The notes beneath the pieces are model-generated. The model was given only the letters and a program-made list of their open reading frames with translations, made no database searches and had not been told where the DNA came from. The translations under genes and the position numbers were made by a program. Shown here one piece after another: positions 42,231 to 54,235 of a stretch of 64,000 bases of DNA. Position 1 is the stretch's first letter. Each line of letters opens with the position of its first letter. The DNA is taken from NCBI GenBank assembly GCA_015680685.1, contig MNCI01006151.1, positions 434,273-498,272 of the forward strand. Reading direction: 5' to 3'. The DNA is from Gnetum montanum (taxonomy: Eukaryota; Streptophyta; Gnetopsida; Gnetales; Gnetaceae).

Positions 42231-44160
42231 TTTGACTTCTTTCTTAAACAAAGCAAAAACGAAAATCAAATTAAATTTGATTAAAAAGGTTTGGTGGAAG
42301 GAAAAGCGAGTGGAATATCGGAAATATCAACATCCACGTTTATGTCCATGTTTAGCTTAGAAACGGCATGTCTTGTGGCTGTGGCTACTGCCAAACCTCT
42401 TCCTGTTTCATCATCCTGCTGCAGGAACCGTAGTTTCTTCTGTTCTTTTCCAGCCCATACGCGATTTTTATTGCCGTCAGTTCGTTGCTCTGCTGCCGCC
42501 ATGGCTGTTGATGTTGTCGTCATCTGGGTCAGCGAGAGCGTAAACGCGGCCTCCGCAGAGAAGGTCCGCGACGGTGCAGAAGGAGGTCATGCGCGAGGTA
42601 AGATCGTTGCGCTCCAGAAGCGCCAAGAACAGCGCCATTGACGTGGCATTTAGTGGCGTGAATGTCTGTAACCTTAAACCCTTGTTGCAGAAACTGCGAA
42701 AAACCCTCATGGCTTCTGATATTTTGCTGCGATCGGCCGCTGCTCTTCTATCCACGCGCTGTGCATCTTTTCGTGGTCGTTGCTCTGTTGGAAATTTGGA
42801 TTCGGACTCGAAACCCTGCAAACCCTTGCTGCAGAAACCTGCGAAAAACCCTTCCATTTTCGTGGATGCTGCGGCTGCGTGTTTCTGTTGACGTACATCC
42901 ACAATGCCGTGACGATGCCACCGCCATCCTGTTGCTGCTGATCTTGCCTGCGCGCAGTCCTCCTTTTTGTGGCCGCTGCTGCTCCGTCGTCCTCTCTGCC
43001 AGTGCCCATCGTATTATATTTATTATTTTTTTGGTTACTGCATCGGCCTTGAACTCTGTCTGCCGCTGTTCATCCGCCCTTTCTACAATCTCTTTTCTTG
43101 CTCGATTTCGATCCAGAATTTGTGAAGGTTGAATTTGCAGTCCTGGCAACATTGCAGCTGGCAAGGGTGCCCACAGTCCAGCGTTTTCTGGCACTGCCTA
43201 CTGCGCCGCCGCGATTCTGTTGCCATTTCAGGTTCCTGCTCTATTGAAAATTTTGGGTGCCGTCGTTGTTTAGATTCTACAATTTTCTTAACCAAAGAAT
43301 CTGAATTTTTTTCTGGAAAAGCAGTTGGTTTTTCATCATGCTCCTGTCTTTGCCTGTATAGTTGGCGTTGACAGTGGTGTTTCAGTTCCCACGATAAGAG
43401 CATACGATCCGGGGCTCAGGGATAGCGAATCCTGTCTATGCCAATTACATTGGTAGCACAGCCCATGTTGGAGAAACTAAAGGCTTTGATATTGTCCTTC
43501 TCACGTCCTTGAAATGTCCAAGAATTGACTGCAGGAGCTTTCGATTCAACACCGTCTTCTATGCCAATTGTTCCATTTGCAAAATTTTTATTTTCTATAC
43601 TCAATTTTAAAATAACAATATCTTCTCCATCATTTTGCAAACATCCACTGATAATTTCTCCATTTTATTATTCATACAATCCATTGATTTTATTTTTCAA
43701 ATTTGGAACTTAGAATTGTTGATAAATGCCTTAGCTTGGCAGCTGACAACATTTGCAAACACAGATGCTAATAATCCTCATACCAACAACCATCTTTTTC
43801 ATCCTATATCCAGGGTACCGAGCATCACGGATTTTACTCTACCTCGTGGCATCCTCACACAACTTTGGATGCACTGATTATAAAATAAATAAACCTGATT
43901 CATGCCAATGTCTTAAAAATCTTGATTTCTTATTAGCGTCTACCAAATATAGCCCTTGTTTCTAAAATCATATCTTAGAACACCAGACTCAGGTTTCCAT
44001 CCTCCAAATGCTTCATGCACGACAAGAAGCTTCGGACCATCTCTAATCTCAGAACCATACTGTTCCATGAAATGGCTAAATGTGCCAACAATGTCCTTAT
44101 CTTGCTCATTTTGGAATATTTTTCCATTTTAGTGTCTCTTGGTTGAAGTCTCCAAAGACT
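42231..44160 (-). other. GC-richer gene-like block beside LTR C copy 1
   Basis: Composition and CpG content rise sharply compared with both flanks. Minus-strand frames hold protein-like text. Near 43210-43130 there is CQKTLDCGHPCQLQCCQDC, which resembles NF-X1-type cysteine/histidine spacing but is a single motif. Near 43640-43420 there is ENKNFANGTIGIEDG, and near 44090-43985 there is GPKLLVVHEAFGGWKPESG. A 33-bp phrase (AAACCCTTGYTGCAGAAA...) occurs twice, at 42675 and 42820. Frames break often and I cannot assign a gene. It could be captured host exons or the 3' end of a family C copy. 44161-44847 to its right has no recognisable content. Confidence 0.35.
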
Positions 44161-44847
44161 CCCCCTACATTAACGATCTTCAAGATTGTGATGGATAATG
44201 AGAAATAGGCTTTCCCTACACATGTACTACTTATCTTGGGCTATTAATGTACAAATGTTGTAGATCACAAAAGCACTACAATTGTAGGTAAACACTAAGC
44301 TCAAATGTGGAGACTAAGGTCTCCAGTCAGTAATATTGATAGGATTTTTCAAAGGCTTGCCTTATCTCATAAATAGTAAAAATATCCCAAAGGCCATGAA
44401 CTTAGGAGTAGATCATCACAATAAGTTCAGATTAAGCATGAAAAAAATCAATAATGATCCAAAGAAAATCAAAATAAGTGCTACACACATATTTTCATAG
44501 AACTAATTATATGAAGATAAAAAATGAATGTAAGGGGTTCTCTAAATAATTATTCCACCATTTTTAAAGACATAAGTGATTTTGGACTTCAAATACCATT
44601 CTTATTAACTAGCAAGCAAAGAGATGAAAGCTTACCTTGACTTACCTTACTTGCAAGGGAGAAGAGAAGATTGATGGAGTTTGAGATGAGGTCCCCTATC
44701 ATGAAGTACCTCCTCATCCTTTGATTCTCTCTCATTAGATTGTATATGTGATGTCTCTCTTTGTTCATGCTCTTTATGATAGAACCTTTGATCACTTATT
44801 GCATCATTTTCAATTCTCCACTTCTCTTCATTCTCACTTATTGGTAT

Positions 44848-46374
44848 CTACACAATTTTCTTACCAAAGCCTTTTTGACAAGACCAAGCGTTAATCCTGT
44901 TTTGATCACCATGAGTATAGTTAAGAGTTTGCTTACAACCATAATTTTTACAAACAAATAAAGTATTATCCTTATGATCAAACTTATCAAACCTGTCTAT
45001 GTTTGAGCTGGAAAATTCATTTGTGGTGCTTGAGTTTTCATGTGTAGCTTCCTCTAAATTCTTTGGTAGTTTTTCAAGAGTCTTCTCTTTTTGTACCTTG
45101 TTGCAATCCTTATTAAAAAAGATTAGTTGTTGAATCTTAGATTTTATGTCTAAGATCTCTTCTTTCACTTCAACATGAATAGCATCCAACTTAGAAATTA
45201 CAAATTTCTTTACCTTCCTAATCAAATGATATAAAAGAAAAAATTATTCTTTAAATTCACTATACCTTTTTTCACACTTACCATCTTGTTTAGCCACATG
45301 TGAGTAATTTTCATCTGTAAGTGCCATGCATATGAGATGTAAATTTTTGGAAGAATTGCATGCTTCTTCTTCACTTTGCTCAATATCATTCCAACTTGTA
45401 TAAAATTTGGTCTTTTTTTTGTCCTCATCATTGGATCTATTCTTTGGTTGTATCTTGCTATCACTAGGATCACTAGGACATTTGAAGGCCATATGGCCTC
45501 TTCCTCCACAAATCCAACATTCTATGGAATGGAAATTTAAGTTAGAATTAAAAAAATTTCTATATCTTTCTCTACCTTTGAGTAGATTGGGCCTTTGTTA
45601 TGATGCCCCCTTATTTATTATTATTAGTAGCCATTGTAGCTTCCTTGAGAGAAGGGCAATCTCATCATCATTGTGCTCATCATGTTCATTGAATTCCTTC
45701 TCCTTAGAGGTAGTCTTTAGAGTAATAGGTCTTTCTTGGATCACTCCCTCACTTATGAGATTCATTTCATAAGCAATAAGAGCACTTTGAAGCTCTTCAA
45801 ATTTTAAGGTTAAGAAATTTCTAATCTCCTCCACAGCCATGACCTTTGGTCTGAACTTTGGTTGTAGAGTTCTAATCATTTTGATGATGACATTACTTTT
45901 AGGAAAATCTTTACCTATTCCTCTTATAGCTACAACAAGATCATTAGCTCTAGAGAAATAATCTTTTATTTTCTCACCTTATCTCATTTTGAGTTTATCG
46001 TATTCACTTTGTAAAACTAACAATTTTGATTGCTTAATAATAAATGTTCCTTCATAAGTAGCTTCTAAAGTTTGCCAAATTTCTTTAGACTTTTTACATC
46101 CTGATCCTTTATTAACTTCAAATATATTCAATGCATAATATAAATAATTTTTTGCTTTTGAACCATATATGAACTTATCCTTTTCCTCTTGTGTCCATTT
46201 TTTGTAAGGCTTGACGATGCCGATCCCATTGTTGATAGGTAGAGCATAGCCTTCAAGCATTGACTCCCATACTTCCAACTCATTGGATTTAAAGAATCCT
46301 TGCATTCTAGCTTTCCAATAGGTGAAGTCAAATCCCTCAAACATAGATGGATTTGTATAAGATGTCCCCTCCAT
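44848..46374 (-). pseudogene. Copia Gag pseudogene of element D
   Basis: Starts at the minus-strand ATG 46374 (MEGTSYTNPSMFEGFDFTYW), the usual opening of UBN2-type copia Gag, with MQGFFKSNELEVW and the phrase TLEATYEGT following. A stop at about 45980 interrupts, then the frame continues with MIRTLQPKFRPKVMAVEE. After a frameshift, a canonical CX2CX4HX4C knuckle (CWICGGRGHMAFKC) lies near 45518-45477. The C-terminal part to 44848 is charged and likely coiled-coil (KVQKEKTLEKLPKNLEE). Gag would form the particle. No protease or pol follows, unlike complete copia elements, so D depended on helpers or has lost pol. Confidence 0.8.
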
Positions 46375-46418
46375 TGTTCACTCTTGAAGTAGATGATGAC
46401 AAAGAAGAGTACTAGGCT

Positions 46419-46468
46419 NNNNNNNNNNNNNNNNNNNNNNNNNNNNNNNNNNNNNNNNNNNNNNNNNN
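46419..46468. other. Assembly gap (50 N)
   Basis: Fifty undetermined bases between D's gag start and its 5' LTR. The primer binding site and LTR end are hidden here, and 50 may be a placeholder length. Confidence 0.99.
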
Positions 46469-47616
46469 TTTCATAAATTAAAATTCTTTGAACAAAGCAT
46501 ACACACCAAATTTAATGTGGTTCCTCAACTTGGGTAGTCCACACTTGAAGGGTAGATCACAAGCACACCTTTAGACTTTGTTACTATCAAATGTGGTTTG
46601 AAGGGTCCACACTCTGTGTATTCTTCAAGCCTTTCTCTAAGTGTTGTGATGGTGCATCAACCACTCAACCTCGTAAGGTCCCATTAGGCTTGGAATGTGA
46701 TCAAGAGTGTTGTGCCACAATACAAACCTGTACAATCTTGAGCTCTGATCAAGAGTGTTGTGCCACAATACAAACCACTCAATCCCACAGGATCCCAACA
46801 AGCTCAATTAAGATGCCTTCCTGCAAGAAGTAAATCAACCCTATAGGATAAAAATCAAGAACAATAGTTACAAGGGATGAATGCAACTTAGTTTGTTGAT
46901 CCTTGTACTTTGAGGTATAACACACTTTACAATGGACAAATTATAATACAATGAAGAGAAATAATGATTACAATGATTGACAAATGATTAGACAATGCTT
47001 GTACAAGAGCCTTCATATTCCCAATGCATATGATGTCTTCTTATAGTTATCATGTTTCTACATCCATCTTGGAACTTGTGCAATGGCTAGTTAATGTAGC
47101 TAATAATCATGGAAGACATCTTCTTCATGCCTCAGATGTCTTTCTATATTTGCTCTCTATTCTAGGAAGACATCTTTGTCTAGGAAAGATATCCTTCTAA
47201 AATCTTCATTTTGGAAAGATGTCTTTATCTGGTAAAAGATGTCTTTTTGAAACTAACCTACATTTTGTAAAGATGTATTTACTTGGTGGAGGATGTCTTT
47301 GCCTAAGGAAAGATGTCTACTATTTCTTGAATATGTCTTTCTTCTCATTCCTTTGCATGATGAATTCTTCGTTCCTTGTTCACAATCTTGTAATTTTGCA
47401 AGTGGCAATGATGACAACTTTGCTTGTCCACATTCTTTGAATTCTCTTCCTTTAAAGTTTTCTTTTGTGGATGAGACCTTGAGACCTTGTCGATGACTTT
47501 CTCATTTTTTCTACATTAGTGCATTCCTTATCATTTCATCTTGGTCCTACAACCACAGTAGCCACACAACCTTTGTCTCCATTTTCCTAAAATTTTGACA
47601 CACCAAAATGTCCACA
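46469..47616 (-). repeat. 5' LTR of element D
   Basis: Minus strand starts TGTGGACATTTTGGTGTGTC at 47616. It matches 38335-39523 and its left end is lost in the gap. A local duplication (GAGTGTTGTGCCACAATACA at 46705 and 46751) is specific to this copy. Confidence 0.8.
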
Positions 47617-49850
47617 AATTAAAGAGCTAGGTATAGACATATGAAATTTCTAGAATTAGGCTTCTAGGTCCTTCATCCTCACTCAGATCTATCGGTTCTA
47701 TTCATGCATTAGTCCATGCTCTCAAAGGAGTGCTTATCGCTATTTCTTGTCATCAGCCTAAAACTTCTTGTGACTCCTTTTTGCATGTAAGAGATCATGC
47801 TAGGGTATGTTCAATTTGGCCACCACTTGATGGAGTTTCTCTTCTAGCTCTATGCGTGGTCATCGTACAAAAGTTTGAACCACATAAAGATAACCCCTCT
47901 ATTTTTCCTACATGTCCTCTTTAGTTTTCTTAAGTCTTCACTTGAGGAAAATGATAGATGCTTCATGGTGAAGGATTTACATGATTTTTAAAAGGTTCAT
48001 CTTTCTCTATAGTGTTGGTTCACTCATAGTAATTTGCCAAATTTTGGCATGGAAGATGTCAAATTTCTCCTTTACCTCATTCTTCTTCTTAATTACATGT
48101 TCATTTAGCAGAGCTACAAGTTTGTGCAATTACATACCTTGATATCACAAGTTGGCTACTTAATTAGATGCATATTTCTAAGCTCATTGATTTTCCTCAT
48201 TATCTTATTTGCTAGCTTCTGCCATAAGTTCCAATGCTTCTTTTCTATGTGAGGGTACTTGTCTTGAAATTGGGTCATGATTTGACTTACATCTTTTAAC
48301 CTTTGCACCTACTGAGAAAGGGAGAGTGCTTGCTTCTCATTTTTTTGACTCATTCTTTTCCACTCTTAGGAGTAATGATTTAACATTCTAATCTATTACT
48401 CTAAGCCATCTTTCATAAACACAACTTCTTCATCAACCTAGCGCACTTGAAATAGTTTAGCCTACATGTGCTCAATTTGCACCTCTAGAGTGATTGTGGA
48501 AGGTGTTGGTACCAATGGTGTGAGATGTTCAAATTGTTCATGCAACCCTCATGTCTTAGTTTGGCTTCTCTACAACTCCTATAGATAGAATGTTTTACTA
48601 GTATCGATGATTTCCAACTTGGTTCATACCTTAATGAGTTCAGTTTCTACCACACTATTGATGTTCCTCAATAACAACTTGGTGATAGCATCAACTCTTT
48701 ACTTCTCCTCCACGTAGTAACTAGTCCCAGGTTGATCAATGGGTACCTTGAGGAGTTTAGCCACATGCTGGACATTATGCATACTACACCTTTGTTGATG
48801 TGATGAGGAAACACTTCATGAAGACATGTGAGTTTGGGACTAAATAGGGGAATTAATATGAGCCATGAGTTTGGGATTGTGGTAGCTTGTCCCTCACCTT
48901 TGATATATATTACAAGCTAAGAATCACCATCTAGAAGATGTTCTTGGCTTTTTCTAATGCTGAATCTAGGAGGTTAGAAAATAGATATGCTAGGCTATTA
49001 AGAAAATATGGTCGGGATAAGAGGAAAATATGAGATATTGATAGCATACTTCCCCCTCATCATAGCCACAATCTTTGCCTCTTGAATAGAGATACTCAAT
49101 GGTCAATTAAGAGATAAGAAATTATGGGTGATGATTTTGTACATGGAATTTTGGACCAGGGGAAGCTTAGATATCTTCACCTTAAAGGTTTCTAGTAGGG
49201 CTTTTGATCTAATCTTGGACTTAGTCTTTTAGGTCCATGATCATCAATTATTTGGTATTTCATTATAAAATCATCTAATCCTTAAAATTACCCATGTGAA
49301 AATTAGGCATAACAACTCCATCAATAAAAGTCATGGTACCATTAGCTGCAAGATTTTGGTAGAATTCATCTACCTCATAGTAGTATCATGTGAAAGATTG
49401 AATAATATAATCATAGAAGCCTATTCGCTACTATGACTGCTTGATCTTGGGAGGACAAAGCTTAAGGCACTGATGATAGTTCTTCTCTTCATGGATGAGT
49501 CATTGCTAGACATCATGAGCACCCACACTCTCTTGGATGTTGTTAGCATCCTCTTCTTCATCTTTTGTTGGGTCCTCTAGCACTTAAATTAGCCTCAATC
49601 AAAAGATCAATAATATGATTGCATACCTTTTGATCTACTTCTAGTTGAAGGCCTTTCTGGAGCAAAACCTATGAGTTTTGGATTGAGAGATCTAATTTCT
49701 TCCACGTCTTCCACCTCAAGAACTAGTGATTTATGTAAAGTTTTGTAGAAGAAGGCATGAGATTATTCAACCTTAATCATGCTTAGTCTACAAAGCTTAG
49801 ATTTTAATTGTCCCAACATGATAAGATATGAAATTTGGTAAAAATTAAGT
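47617..49850 (-). pseudogene. Degenerate 3' ORF of element G
   Basis: Minus-strand frames contain YYEVDEFYQNLAANGTMTFI and DGVVMPNFHMGNFKD near 49390-49300. This fits the opening of the 'putative plant transposon protein' domain (EFY-x-NL, then a G-V box) of extra ORFs in plant gypsy elements. Further left are charged, helical segments such as EALELMAEASK near 48220. It lies after the conserved 3' block of G and before (minus strand) the polypurine tract at 38051; element D now separates the two. Stops are frequent. The position equals that of the 3' ORF in B. Function is unknown. Confidence 0.4.
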
Positions 49851-50169
49851 AAGTTCCCTAGGCATCATACTACCATTGCAAATATTGTGTGCAAAAACAA
49901 TGATAAATACAACCCTTGGAAAATACTTAAAAAACATTATCACAACTGTTGAATCATGGCATGCATGGAAAAGTATGAATAAGATAGAAATATTTAAATA
50001 ACTATTAGATACATTGAATGCATACCCAACTTGACATCTCTCCCTCATAACTAAGATACAAGACATCAAGCTTGAATCACAGCTAGAACACCAAGGATCG
50101 GAAGCCCTAAGAAGAATGCTTGTAAAAATATTGTTAATTCATCCATTAGAGTTAAAAAATAGCATATTT

Positions 50170-50400
50170 GTGCTTATTTATGAAGTTCAAAGGTAAGAAA
50201 GAAAGAAAAAATAAATTAGAAATGATAAAGTGCGAAATGTGTTTGGAAGCCCTTCACCCTTTATAGTGGGTTACTGGTGTAGGGGGGGATGCATTGGTGC
50301 AAGGTTGTTAATGCCTCTTCATTGACATATGGGGTGTGTTAGCGCACTCTCCCAACCATGGGAAACTATTAAACTTCATACGCTTGATCTTAAACTTACC
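50170..50400 (-). promoter_or_regulatory. Internal U3-like promoter block in G
   Basis: Plus-strand words TGCATTGGTGCAAGG (50290) and GTTAGCGCACTC (50339) correspond to TGCACTAGTGCAAGG (37762) and GTTAGTGCACTC (37779) in LTR G, in the same order. TTTATAGTGG at 50260-50269 gives a minus-strand TATA box downstream. The block precedes the 3' ORF. Confidence 0.5.
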
Positions 50401-52746
50401 TTCCACTATTATAGGAGCTTCACACAAGGTCCTTAACATGTTGAATTCATCATGAATTGACCTCATAAGACATACAAGGAGAAAGACAATAAGTGCATTA
50501 TAAAGTTACCTTAGATAACATCACGAATCATGAGAAGTAAGTAGATTAATCAATTTATGCATTCCCATGAATCCAAGACTAGAAAAAAAGGGTTAGAATA
50601 ATAAAAGAATGATTATAGTACCAAAAATAACGAAATACAGGCATAATTAAGGTGAATTAATGAGATTCATGGTCAAACCTTAAACCATGATGAGTCAAGA
50701 CTCATAATAGTTAAAGACCAATTAAGTCTTCTATGTAATGCAACCCTTACCATCAATGGGAGATAAGCTTTATCTCACTTACATGTGATGCCAATCCATT
50801 TAGGATTCATAAGTGGATCCTCCTCATAGTAGGCACATGCCTTCATTGCCCTTGTGAACCTTATTGATGAGATACTCATGGATTCTCAACAACCAGTGAT
50901 ACATTAGCATTAAGTGTGATTTTATTCCTTTTAATGGCCATATCTCATCCTTTTCTATGCCTAATCAAACTCCTACCACACAGAACCATGAATAAGAATG
51001 GAATAGGAGAAATGAAGAATGTATAATGAAAGAGAGAGAGTATGTGTGTGCAACATCATTGGATCACCATTAAAACATTTAATTAGCTCATGGAGCACAT
51101 GAACTTGTCCTACATTCCATGAAAGATTTGCTGTCACATCCTTTCACTACTATTCATCCAAATGATAAAAATCAATCTCCAAGTCCCCTTGCTAAGTTCA
51201 AGATTACATTGATCACTTCCAATGCCATCTAGCTTTGATTATTTTATGGTCTAATCATTGGTGGAAATAGAACCAAGAAAATGTGCCACCAAACATCTAG
51301 AAGTCAATATTATGATTTGGTTTTCTTCCATTCATGCATGTATGCACGATAGGCCCCTTGAATTTTCCTCTATTAGAAACCTCTCATTGATTCACTTGGC
51401 TATGCTAACCAATCCCATATTCCCACAAAGAGCACAATACCATAACCATCAAGACAAAACTTTTTGAGTTCAAATATGATCATGGATTGAGTCAAGGATG
51501 AAGATTGTTGACATACAAAATAAATGATTAGGGATGTGGATGGAAGCAATAATTGAAAGTACCAAGACTCATGAAGAAAGAGACTTTTGGGCCTTCATGG
51601 CCATGGGTAGGGATAAGCAAGAGATTGTCTTAGATCTCAACATGAATGGAAGTCAAGTAATCAAGGCAATGGGTTGAACATGAGAAAAGTTTGCATAGGC
51701 ACAAGTTTAACCATTGGTTTGATCTTGATGTGAGCAACTATGAGATTGGTTTGGATGATAAACATACCAATTTGTACAAATTGATAAGCTTGAAAATATG
51801 TTACTCTTTCCATTATTTCTTCTCTCTTCTCTCTTTCTTCTTCTTTTCTTGATATATATTTTTCTTTTAATTTCTTTCATAGGAAGAGTGTCTTTGATGG
51901 AGCATGGGAATCATGAGAATGATTGGAGTGCCAAATCACCACTTGGAGTCTTCAACTTGCACGAACATGAGAATTCATTCCTTACCACATGGCACACATA
52001 GGTTCTTGAAATCACAAAACTCTTCTAACCAAGGTTACCAAGTAAGGCACCACATGCATCTTTGTCCAATCACATTGATTGGACCCATCTAGTGGTGACA
52101 AGGATACTCCATGACATATTCTTTCTGTACTAGTGACTTGAAACTCATCTAGGATTTTGGAGCTTAAACCTGAAGGTGTGAACCTATCACCTATCCATTG
52201 TTCTAGTAGCATTAGCCTTAATGGCTTGTAGTGTGAGTTGACACTACTCACTGAATTTGAGCCTGGTTCATCGATGATGGATAAATATTGCTGCATGGAC
52301 ATTTTATTAGTCAAAGCTTCATGTTAGATCCATCTGGTGCTCTTGCATCATCTTCATATTTGTATTTCACCCATCTACCATTGGCTTATTGTGAGAGCAT
52401 TTATAAAGCACATGAACTGGTTTTCCCATGCAAAAATAAAAATATTCTAAAAGAAAAGAAAATCTCATGATTGATTATCTAGTAAGCTCAAAAAGTAAAA
52501 AAATATAGCTAAACATACCAATTTTTATTAATTTCATAAAAGAAAATAATGGAAAAATAAAATTTTGACATAGAATGGAGGATTTCTCCCCCACCTCTGA
52601 TCCATATCTATTACCTAGAAAATCTTTGAGTGATAAACTAGTCTTTAAGCATGCTTAGAGGTAAAATATGTTCATTATAAGATACTAGGTGTTACCCATC
52701 AAGTTTTTCATCTAGCTCACTTGAATGACACATGCACATAGTGCAA
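50401..52746 (-). mobile_element. Interior of gypsy element G (non-coding part)
   Basis: 50815-50900 matches the conserved 3' block of A, B and E (GTAGGCACATGCCTT, CATTGCCCTTG, then ACTCATGGATTCTC). The rest to 52746 shows no clear ORF; the minus-strand frame 52314-52012 (SIIDEPGSNSVSS) is not recognised. Element C begins at 52747, so the 5' part of G would lie beyond C, to the right of the window. Confidence 0.5.
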
Positions 52747-54235
52747 TGTTGGTGACCATTTGGGGCTGCCAATTTTGGGCCTGGAATCTCATGAGTTTGG
52801 GGTCATGGGAAACAAAGGTATTTTTGTAACATGATTTAGGTGCTTATTGGTCTCTAGCAATAGCAAGGTCATGATACCTCCAAATAGATTCAATGGTTAT
52901 GAACTAAACTAAACATGAGTATGCATTTGCTGTTGTGAATGTTGAAATGGTTGGGTTGTGTATGAAATTATAATGGGCTAACATAAAAGAAATTCAACTA
53001 ACTTTGTCAAATACTGTGAGTTTTTGAAGATTCCTATTTTGTTAAATCACTTTATATAGTCCTTATAGTACATTACTTGTAACAAATAAAATTTAGAAAA
53101 ATGTTTGACCACAATTCTACTAATCTACTTCTAATTTTCCCCAGAAAGAAAATTCCATAAGAAAACTAGAAATAAAGCAAGATTCAGTGGATTTTAGAAA
53201 GAGAAAAGAAAAGGAAACATATTTGTGTGGGATCTTAAACATTTAAGCAAGGTAAATTGACATGAGAAAACACTTCACAATAAAGCTATTCCAATTCAAT
53301 CTATTACAAATCATTTAAACCCTCTAAGCTCAATAAGCGATTTCATAAAAGACATTTTTATTTACTACCAAAATGCTTTGTAAATGACAAAGTACAAGCT
53401 TCTATTTGGCTAGTTAAATATTGGTCAAGAATTGCAAACAATAGAACTTCTAGAAAAATTTGACAATTTCAAGACCACAATATTAAGACAATAAACTTTA
53501 TAAATAAAGAAGCTATTTTAGTCATTTTAAAGTATCAAAGATTATTTAAATTACCTAAACTCAAATAGGCAATTTCTATAAGACATTACCATTAAATTGC
53601 TCAAGATGCTTTTTTGACATGACATAAGCTCTTACTTGGCAAACGTTAATAGAAGTCTAATATTGTGCAAAAATAGAGCCATAAAGGCAACTTAGAAAAA
53701 TCTAAAAATTAAATGCCAAACACGATGCTATCTAAACCATTAGCTAAGTAACTAAAAAAAAATAGGAAGTAAAGAACTCATAGGATCAAAACAAAGTAGT
53801 TGAATTGATGCCTTTAGCAAGCCATGCTTTACAAGAAATCTTCAACAATTTTTCAAAGTTTCTTCTTTACAAAAAACTCCCTTAAATCTACCCTTCAAGC
53901 CCATTTTATAGTGGCTTGGGTAGTTCCAATCATCATAAAATATTAAGGTAAGCTACAAATATCTAGGGAATTAATTCATAACCTCCATGAGAAGTTGTAA
54001 CTTCCATAGGAAGTTATGATAAATTTATGCCATAATTTGACAAGGGTCATGTCAAATGCAAATATCAAGGAGATTTAGTTGTGCTTCCACACAACCTTCA
54101 TGAGAAATTTAACTTAAAAAAACAAAGGTCTATAAATCTCCCTTTTCTAAATCATAACCTTCCTACTTAACTTAAAAAAACAAAGGTCTATAAATCTCCC
54201 TTTTCTAAATCATAACCTTCCTACTTACACATGTG
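52747..54235 (-). repeat. 3' LTR of element C
   Basis: Plus strand TGTTGGTGACC onward matches copies at 40601 and 62662. TATA box on minus near 53908-53914 (CACTATAAAAT). A 58-bp unit is tandemly duplicated at 54111-54168 and 54169-54226 in this copy only. Confidence 0.8.

Larger units (their letters stand above)
38300..47616 (-). mobile_element. Copia element D, gag only, inside G
   Basis: Two minus-strand direct repeats (about 38300-39523 and 46469-47616) flank a gag relic next to the right repeat. A polypurine tract (AAAAAGGAGGATAT, minus strand, 39524-39537) lies next to the left repeat. No protease, integrase, RT or RNase H is seen in the 6.9 kb between. A family C LTR and a gene-like block occupy 40601-44160. 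The left border and target duplication are unclear because of a G-rich run at 38300-38318. Confidence 0.7.

Noticed and set aside
43416-43640. NVIGID phrase as an HSP70 start
   Set aside because: Only six residues agree; the following residues (RIRYPSPEP) do not continue the LGTT motif.
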